Below, piece by piece: positions 58,526 to 64,000 of a DNA stretch of 64,000 bases. A program made the translations under genes and the position numbers. The first letter of the stretch is position 1, and the number at the start of each line of letters is the position of its first letter. The notes beneath the pieces are model-generated. The model saw nothing but the letters and a program-made list of their open reading frames with translations, was not told the origin of the DNA and made no database searches. Source of the DNA: Seiridium cupressi (Eukaryota > Ascomycota > Sordariomycetes > Amphisphaeriales > Sporocadaceae); NCBI GenBank assembly GCA_036674765.1, contig JARVKI010000147.1:1-64000 (forward strand), written 5' to 3'.

Positions 58526-59215
58526 CTATACCTGCGACGTATCCTTCACTCTCTCAAGCACGATGTTGCTATTGGAACTTGAGTGTTTTTCCTGAAGCTT
58601 AGTAGCTAAGTCCTGTACCTTGGTGGCATAATAACGGCGCGTAGAGAGTTGTGCTCCGTACTTCGTAAATAAAAAGGGAAACGGAACGCATGTGAGTGCC
58701 ACAAACCTCGGTAAACTTGATGCACAGTGGATGGCGAGGCTCTGGTACATGGTTACCGTGGATAACGCGAAAGCCGCTCCGGAAACTGAGCGTAGCACGG
58801 AAGACCTAGCCATACAAGATTCCGTGTAGACAAGATAGACGCCCATAAGGTAGTTGAAGCAGGAAAGATACAATAAGACGGTCCCAGCTCCAAATACGGT
58901 TGTCCTATCAAGCAAACAATCCAGTGGATTTCAGGCTCATTCGTACATCTATGCAAACCAAAAGAGGCCGACACCTACTAGACAAAATCTGATCTTGCAA
59001 ACGGGCAACCTAACCTTTGGGGGTGCCCGCCCTCCTACGGCCACTACATGATTCTTGTACCGCTCATTCTCGTAGACGATGTAATTCAACGCGGACGTCA
59101 TTCCAAGGGCCACTGAGATGAATGCCAAGCCAAGCTGCCCTGCTAACCAGCCACGCTGTTGTCGGAAAATGCTAGGATAGGCGGCGAAGAGCATGTACAT
59201 ATATGCGTACACCAT
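58526..59215 (-). pseudogene. Decayed MFS transporter, C-terminal half
   Basis: Minus-strand pieces match the last six helices of a fungal MFS drug/polyamine-type transporter. 59215-58950: MYMLFAAYPSIFRQQRGWLA, GLAFISVALGM, NERYKNHVVAVGGRAPPKVR and VGVGLFWFA, then TAG where FWFAW is expected. After a frameshift TNEPEIHWIVCLIG (about 58940-58898); after another 58900-58526: VFGAGTVLLYLSCFNYLMGV, ARSSVLRSVSGAAFALST, VTMYQSLAIHCASSLPRFVA and CVPFPFLFTKYGAQ to the stop. RAPPxxRLP, FWFAWTNxPxIHWIV and LACVPFPFLFYKYG are characteristic of this subfamily. The N-terminal half is absent upstream, where the DNA becomes AT-rich (59340-59470). Confidence 0.8.
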
Positions 59216-60122
59216 GGATATATATAATACGCATCGTGACCTTCAAAGCCCGCCAAGTACTACGCAAGAGGAGATAGAACGGATACGTATAAGTTATTGA
59301 TTCTCTTCGTTCGCACATATTCTATCACACTTTAAACAAGCGTTACATAGTCCCAGTTACCGTATAAAAATTATTTTAGAAAATCGTAAATTTTTTATAG
59401 AGAAAAAAACGCCATTAGTTTTTATTATATAAACCGGATATTTTATAAGATAAACATCTTTAATTATAAAATGTTGAAAAGGATGTGTATGGGCGCCTAT
59501 AATGAGCCCTCCCCAATCTTCTCACCCTAACCTTCTCACCGTCAACATTCTCCTATTGCTAACTTGCTCGACCCGATGCGTTAAGTGGCAAAGATTCCGA
59601 ATCTCTACAGAGAAGATTTACAAAACCAACAGGTTTTTGCTGGCTTCTCCGATAAGATCGTCTACTCCCACGCAACTACCAACGCACACCCAAGCCTGTC
59701 AGCAAGCGATAAAAGGCGACCGGATAGTAACACGAGGTGAATCAAGTCTGCTAGTGGTGATACAAGGCAAGCAACTAATTATGGTATTTCGATTCTTTTA
59801 ATATTGTCAGTTGAATACCTGACGGTTCCTTGGGACTTGACAATCCTCTTATCAATTCTGTTGGCGGTGCTTTTACCCCTCCCTGTCAGAACGCTGGTTC
59901 ACATCAAGTTCAGATGGACAACACTGGACCCCATTGTCCGGGACAATGGATTCACTGATGCAAGTGCACCTTACCAACCAGAACTCACAATCACCTGCTC
60001 GCGAACAATCTATCCATTTGCCATCGCATCACAGGTATATTTTAAATCATCCTCCTAACAAACCAAACGACGCCAACATTCACCTTTCTCCCACAACACA
60101 AACGCGAATTTAACCGAACAAC
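59216..60122. other. Intergenic, partly AT-rich
   Basis: The part 59340-59470 is strongly AT-rich but still contains CpA, unlike 1-714. The right part is the leader and promoter of the next gene, C/A-rich before the ATG. An open frame at 59804-60058 is unrecognised. Confidence 0.45.
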
Positions 60123-60557
60123 ATGTCTGAGCTCCAACGCATCGCCACCATCGCCTCCGTGGGGGAATTCTCCGAGAAAATGAAGGCCCTCAAGCAAACA
60201 CACCACCCTCAACGCCACGAAGCCTGGTGGATGATGTCAACCGCACCGGAACCGCCATCGGAGTTCCAGCCCATTCCCCAAGCTCCAGACTGGCCGGCGA
60301 CACCACTGCCATTGTCCGAACGTCTTTCGACTCTGTTTGTCAGTGGCTTCGATGTCAAGCGCATTGATGACTATATCACTGCCGCTCACCTCATGGACGA
60401 AGCCCTAGAGGACCAGTTGCTCAGGAGCTACGAAGCTGCCGCGTCAAGGTCTGCCATTGCACGAAACCGAGAACGACAGGAGGGATCTGGCCTTCTTCAA
60501 TTTCTCAAGCACACGCCTCTGAAGTCCGCTTGGACCGTAGATGACGTCGAGGATTAA
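60123..60557 (+). CDS. Small protein of unknown function
   Basis: Single exon, 144 aa, with a good start context (aacaacATGTCT) and a pyrimidine/CA-rich leader typical of expressed fungal genes. Reads MSELQRIATIASVGEFSEKM, then KALKQTHHPQRHEAWWMMST, a Pro-rich linker (APEPPSEFQPIPQAPDWPA), and helical segments FVSGFDVKRIDDYITAAHLM and DQLLRSYEAAASRSAIARNR, ending WTVDDVED. It has no signal peptide or membrane segment and no known domain was recognised. Balanced codon use and a composition unlike the surrounding random frames support it as a real gene. Confidence 0.6.
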   Translation: MSELQRIATIASVGEFSEKMKALKQTHHPQRHEAWWMMSTAPEPPSEFQPIPQAPDWPATPLPLSERLSTLFVSGFDVKRIDDYITAAHLMDEALEDQLLRSYEAAASRSAIARNRERQEGSGLLQFLKHTPLKSAWTVDDVED

Positions 60558-61106
60558 GGCGGCTGTGAAGAACGCTCTCAAGCATCAACATACATGTCGT
60601 AGTCGAGATCAAGGAGAGCGAGCAGTTTGTGAAATCCCTCATGCGTGCACAGTGGGTAGTCGAGTCCCTTTCTCTGTAAGTATGAATATAAGAACCACGT
60701 CGTCTTTGTAAGAGATTGCTGACAAACATATAATAGGCTACCATTCAGATGGCGTATCATATGTGCTCAGGGAGAGGTTTGGGATTCGGGAAGGGGTTGA
60801 TGAGGCGCCATAATAATTAAGATAGATCAATATAAGATCACATAACACTTATGATGTACTGCAGTTGTGTGAGTAGCGTCATTGACTAGCGAAAGTGACT
60901 CAGACGCCATTCTGATGGGAAGGCTCGACTGCTGGGGGTCCGTTATCGAGTTACTGTTTTGCCACCCAAAGAGCCACTTAGAGAACAAGGTGGTGCCCTA
61001 GCACCAGCACGAACTTGCACACTTTCTCATCTCTTCGATAAAACTATTTAGATGATTATCATACACCACGGACTCGGATAGGTAGTTCTCTCGTCTCAAT
61101 TGAAGA
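60558..61106. other. Convergent spacer, no gene seen
   Basis: Between the small gene and the 3' end of the SDR at 61107. A minus-strand frame at 60505-60744 has no recognisable content. Confidence 0.5.
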
Positions 61107-62170
61107 TTACAGATAGTCCTTGATCTGCTGCTCACACCATTCCCAGAACTTGGCAGTGCCGCCCGTACTGCCCTCCGCTTGCGATTTGGTGGCGATGCCC
61201 AGATCAGACCGCAGTGGGTATATTCTACCGAATGGAACAACTGTCCTAGGTCAGCATGAGATATACGGATTAGGAAAGTTTGTAAAACGAGCTCACCCCA
61301 CTTTTCGGACCACCGTGGCGCATCAACGGTGATCTCTGGTGCGAAGCCAGCAAAGAGCCCAGTATACGCGCCATTGACAGGGGGGTACGTTACGAGACGG
61401 ATGAGAAGCCTGAAAATGAAGCTTTGATCTCTGGCGAGCTCGGTTTGGATATTCCCCGGATTCAGCGGTACGCTGACAATGCCGTCGGCCCTGTGTCGCG
61501 TGGCGTACTCGACTGCCAATGCCCAGGCACCGACCTTGCTGCGTCCATAACGCTCTGTATGACCCGCTGGTATGTGGAAGTCGAGGTTGTCGGTAGAAAG
61601 GCCGACGTCCTCTTCGCCGAAGATCTCGAGCCCGAATGATGAAAGCCAGATGACGCGGACCGAGTTGGCAGGTTCGCTTTTGACTGTCGCCGCGAGTGTG
61701 GGCGTCAGCAGCTTTGTGAACAGCAAGGTACCGACACAGTTCACGCCTATGCTTAACTCGTAGCCCTGCTTCGACTTCGGTGGGGGGACCTCTGGCGACA
61801 CCATGACACCCGCGTTGTTGAACAAGATATTGAGCTTCTGCTCTTTGGCGAGGAAGGATCGGGCCGCATATTTGACGCTTTCGAGATCGGCCAGATCAAG
61901 CTGGAGGAATATCAGCTCGCCCGTCGAGTCGGGCACAGCTTTCTGGATATCTGCAATCGCTTTTTGCGACTTTTCCTCAGATCGCGCAGCTATATAGACC
62001 CTGGCATTTTTGGCAAAAAGAATGCGCGCAAGCTCTTTGCCAATACCGGCGTTTGATCCTGTGACGATGAAGACTTTACCCTTGAGATCAGCTACATTCC
62101 TCTCTGTAAACACTGGCTTTGGTGGGAAAAATTGCGTCCAGGAGCTTGCAAAGGTGGGGCCCGGTGCCAT
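61107..62170 (-). CDS. Short-chain dehydrogenase (retinol-dehydrogenase-like fungal SDR)
   Basis: Exon 1 62170-61297 and exon 2 61240-61107 joined over a 56 bp intron (GTGAGC donor, GGACAG acceptor); 335 aa. Motifs: GKVFIVTGSNAGIGKELARI (TGxxxGIG), NILFNNAGVM (NNAG), Ser in VRVIWLSSFGLEIF, and Tyr-x3-Lys in HTERYGRSKVGAWAL. VPLNPGNIQTEL follows, and the spliced C-terminus VVPFGRIYPLRSDLG...KFWEWCEQQIKDYL matches the usual end of this fungal group. An unspliced reading would run on to 60998 with an unrelated tail; the acceptor four bases after a competing CCTAG restores the family C-terminus. ATG 62182 is an alternative start four residues upstream. Substrate unknown. Confidence 0.9.
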
Positions 62171-62741
62171 GCTGATCAGCAACTACCTCTACCGGTAGCT
62201 ATGAGCGATGTGGTCAGAACATGCAATCTCGGGCAAGGAGGCATACGCTTGTTAAGAACGTTCCTGAGCCCGGTCTTAACGGCTTCTTAAATACGTGGGG
62301 ATCCTCTATGAAAGCATACCCATGCATGAGTCTTCTTGCAGTACGGACAGACATGATGTTATCCTCAGCCTGTGCGTTAATGGCTACACTAAGAGTTTGT
62401 GGAGGGGCAGCAGGTGTATGTGAGTGGCTGGCTCGGAAACTAAAACGCTTGATTGGCCCTCTAGTTAGCGGATGGTCGATGCCATGTCATATAAGCCCCG
62501 CAATGTGGGGTCGAGGCATCTCTTGCGCTTCGACTAATTGCTGACACAGTTGGATGCCAGATGCTTGGTAAGACTTACGACCGGGGGGATGCGAGCCCCC
62601 GAAACCGGTTTTGACGTTGTCCATCGTAGAGCCTGAGATCCGCGGAGACTGGATAAGTGTGTCTCTTTCCAAAGAAGCACGGCGATTAAACTTATTAAGC
62701 CTAGTTGGCTTTCGTTGTCTGTGCTGTGTAATATGGCTAAT
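62171..62741. other. Intergenic, no gene seen
   Basis: Upstream region of the SDR and 3' flank of the P450 relic. A GC-rich hairpin at 62583-62600 was considered as a tRNA arm and rejected. Confidence 0.5.
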
Positions 62742-63454
62742 CTAAATCCTCATGTCCCTGTCCGGCGGCTGAGCTCCAGCTCCATAATACCGCTTGTCAT
62801 CGCATGCCGGCCTCTCAATGTGCTCCCATCCAAGTTTCGCCATTCGACGAACTGGATCTCATAACCAGACACTAAAAACGCCACTGTAACGAGGATTCCA
62901 TGCTTGGCATAATGCCGTCCTGCCAGATCTCGAGTCCACCACCTGCATTGAACGCAGTGGGGGTCATCGTGATGTTACTGAAATGCGGCAACTTACCGTA
63001 TGGGAAGAACGTACTGGGACGCCAGGCCATTGAAAAGATATCCTTGCTGTTGATCTGTCCATTCACTTCGGCCCCTTCCACACACTTGATGTGACGTTCC
63101 GACAAGAACTCATAAGCTGGATGTCTTTCAATCTCCCAGACGGCTTCATCATAGTGAGCCGTCAGCATTGGTGCCTGCAGCATAGAGCCCTCCCCAATCG
63201 TCACGCCTTCAATTTCCAAGAGCCCTTTGACATTACGTACGAGGTTAAAGTCCATGCGTAGCCGTAAGATCTCTGTCCATATGGACTGCAATAAGGGCAA
63301 GCTGTTGAGCTTTTGAGGGTTCAATACCTTGACTCCGGTTTCATCAGTTTTCTAAATAGTGGCAATCTCTAGTTGAACGACCTTGAGTAGGGATGAGTTC
63401 TTGGCGAGTTCCATGATCAACCACATGGTCATCGGTATCGAGTTGAAGTTTTGA
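62742..63454 (-). pseudogene. Decayed cytochrome P450, C-terminal part
   Basis: On the minus strand from an acceptor-like TTTTCTAG (63455): NFNSIPMTMWLIMELAKN (I-helix), a TAG stop after LEIATI, then LNSLPLLQSIWTEILRLRMD with the ExxR of the K-helix (EILR), RHIKCVEGAEVNG, DIFSMAWRPSTFFPYG, a 54 bp intron (62996-62943), and GGG. The next base is missing, and a shifted frame reads TRDLAGRHYAKHGILVTVAF where the heme-ligand motif FGGGxRxCxGR is expected: the Cys position is Leu. After a further shift the end reads YYGAGAQPPDRDMRI and stop, as in many fungal P450s. The N-terminal half is not present upstream. The lost heme ligand, the stop and the frameshifts make it non-functional. Confidence 0.8.
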
Positions 63455-64000
63455 CTAGAAAAGAATGGTGTCAAGCACAAAGCATTAAACTACATTTCCG
63501 ACATTCTTCCTTTTCTTTTGTTTAAAATAAAAAAGATTTCTCACAGATTGATTTAATATCTTCCTTCCTTTATATGCTCAGACGCCTGGGGCTTGCATGG
63601 GCCGTAACGTGGCCGAACGAATCGGTTGTTGATATCACATTCATTGCATTATGCAATATTGTGGCCATGAAGCAGCATATGAAGTATTTGACTGTACTTA
63701 CCGCTGGCTCATTAAATGACACGTAGCCGGTACGTTAAGTGTAGAAAGCTTTGGCCAAGTTCAATGGGCCATACCTGCATTTTACGAGGAGACGTGCCTG
63801 GTACGTTTCACTTTGTATGCATGGTATGTGGCAGTGACCAGAGCATGACAGTTGAAGGGAGCCTATTACTCATGCACATAAATGAAATCACCGGCCAAGG
63901 CGACCTACAGGTTGTGATTGGATTGATATCACCCCATTTTTCGCAGAGGGGCCACGGTTGAAGACATGATGTCAATCTTGCTGCATCTTCTCCATTGCAA
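63455..64000. other. Right end of window, no gene seen
   Basis: The N-terminal half of the P450 would be expected here but is not found. The open frame at 63716-63961 is unrecognised. Confidence 0.45.

Noticed and set aside
59340..59470. Second AT-rich patch, possibly another RIP block
   Set aside because: It is short and still contains CpA (for example gccatt, aaacatc), unlike 1-714; not enough to claim RIP.
60998..61296. Unspliced C-terminal extension of the SDR to 60998
   Set aside because: Splicing at 61297/61240 restores the family C-terminus; the unspliced tail has no family resemblance.
62575..62605. GGGGG-(7 nt)-CCCCC hairpin that looks like a tRNA T-arm
   Set aside because: The loop lacks the conserved TTCRA pattern and no anticodon arm or acceptor stem accompanies it.

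Overview
The window looks like a chromosome arm, possibly near a chromosome end, of a filamentous ascomycete. An Aspergillus/Penicillium-type (Eurotiales) genome is my inference; no ribosomal or other diagnostic marker is present. The evidence is genes split by 45-157 bp GT-AG introns with CTGAC/CTAAC-type branch points, Zn2Cys6, HET and Clr5 domain proteins, secreted carbohydrate-active enzymes, and marks of repeat-induced point mutation (RIP). All splice models here were read by eye and checked only for reading-frame consistency.

Layout. 1-714 is an almost pure A/T block with no CpA or TpG at all, as expected of a fully RIP-mutated repeat. 1.3-5.0 kb: mitochondrial phosphate carrier and an MFS transporter. 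7.4-11.3 kb: an NAD(P)-binding reductase, a small hydrophilic two-exon protein and a DUF7053-type protein. 12.1-15 kb: remains of an acyltransferase, a partial unknown gene and a GST-like protein. 16-21.8 kb: a class III CoA-transferase divergently paired with an AtuA-like (acyclic terpene utilisation, DUF1446) gene that carries a frameshifting deletion, then a short Zn2Cys6 regulator; together these look like a small, now damaged acyl-CoA catabolic locus. 22.6-25.2 kb: an alpha/beta hydrolase and a SprT-like protein. 26.5-31.5 kb: a decayed Rieske oxygenase, a small secreted protein and a GDSL esterase. 32-38.3 kb: a HET protein and a Clr5 protein. 39-48 kb: a decayed secreted protein, an unknown protein, a pectate-lyase-family enzyme and an extracellular intradiol dioxygenase. 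49.6-54.1 kb: an SDR, a decayed lipocalin-like gene and a secreted tyrosinase. 55.2-63.5 kb: a minisatellite, remnants of a probable membrane protein, an MFS transporter and a cytochrome P450, plus an intact small unknown gene and an intact SDR.

The most striking property is the number of broken genes of types usual in secondary-metabolite or catabolic clusters (acyltransferase, Rieske oxygenase, lipocalin-like, MFS, P450), several with stops explainable as C-to-T changes at CpA. They sit among intact housekeeping and secreted-enzyme genes. I see no CRISPR, no rRNA, no convincing tRNA and no intact transposon.
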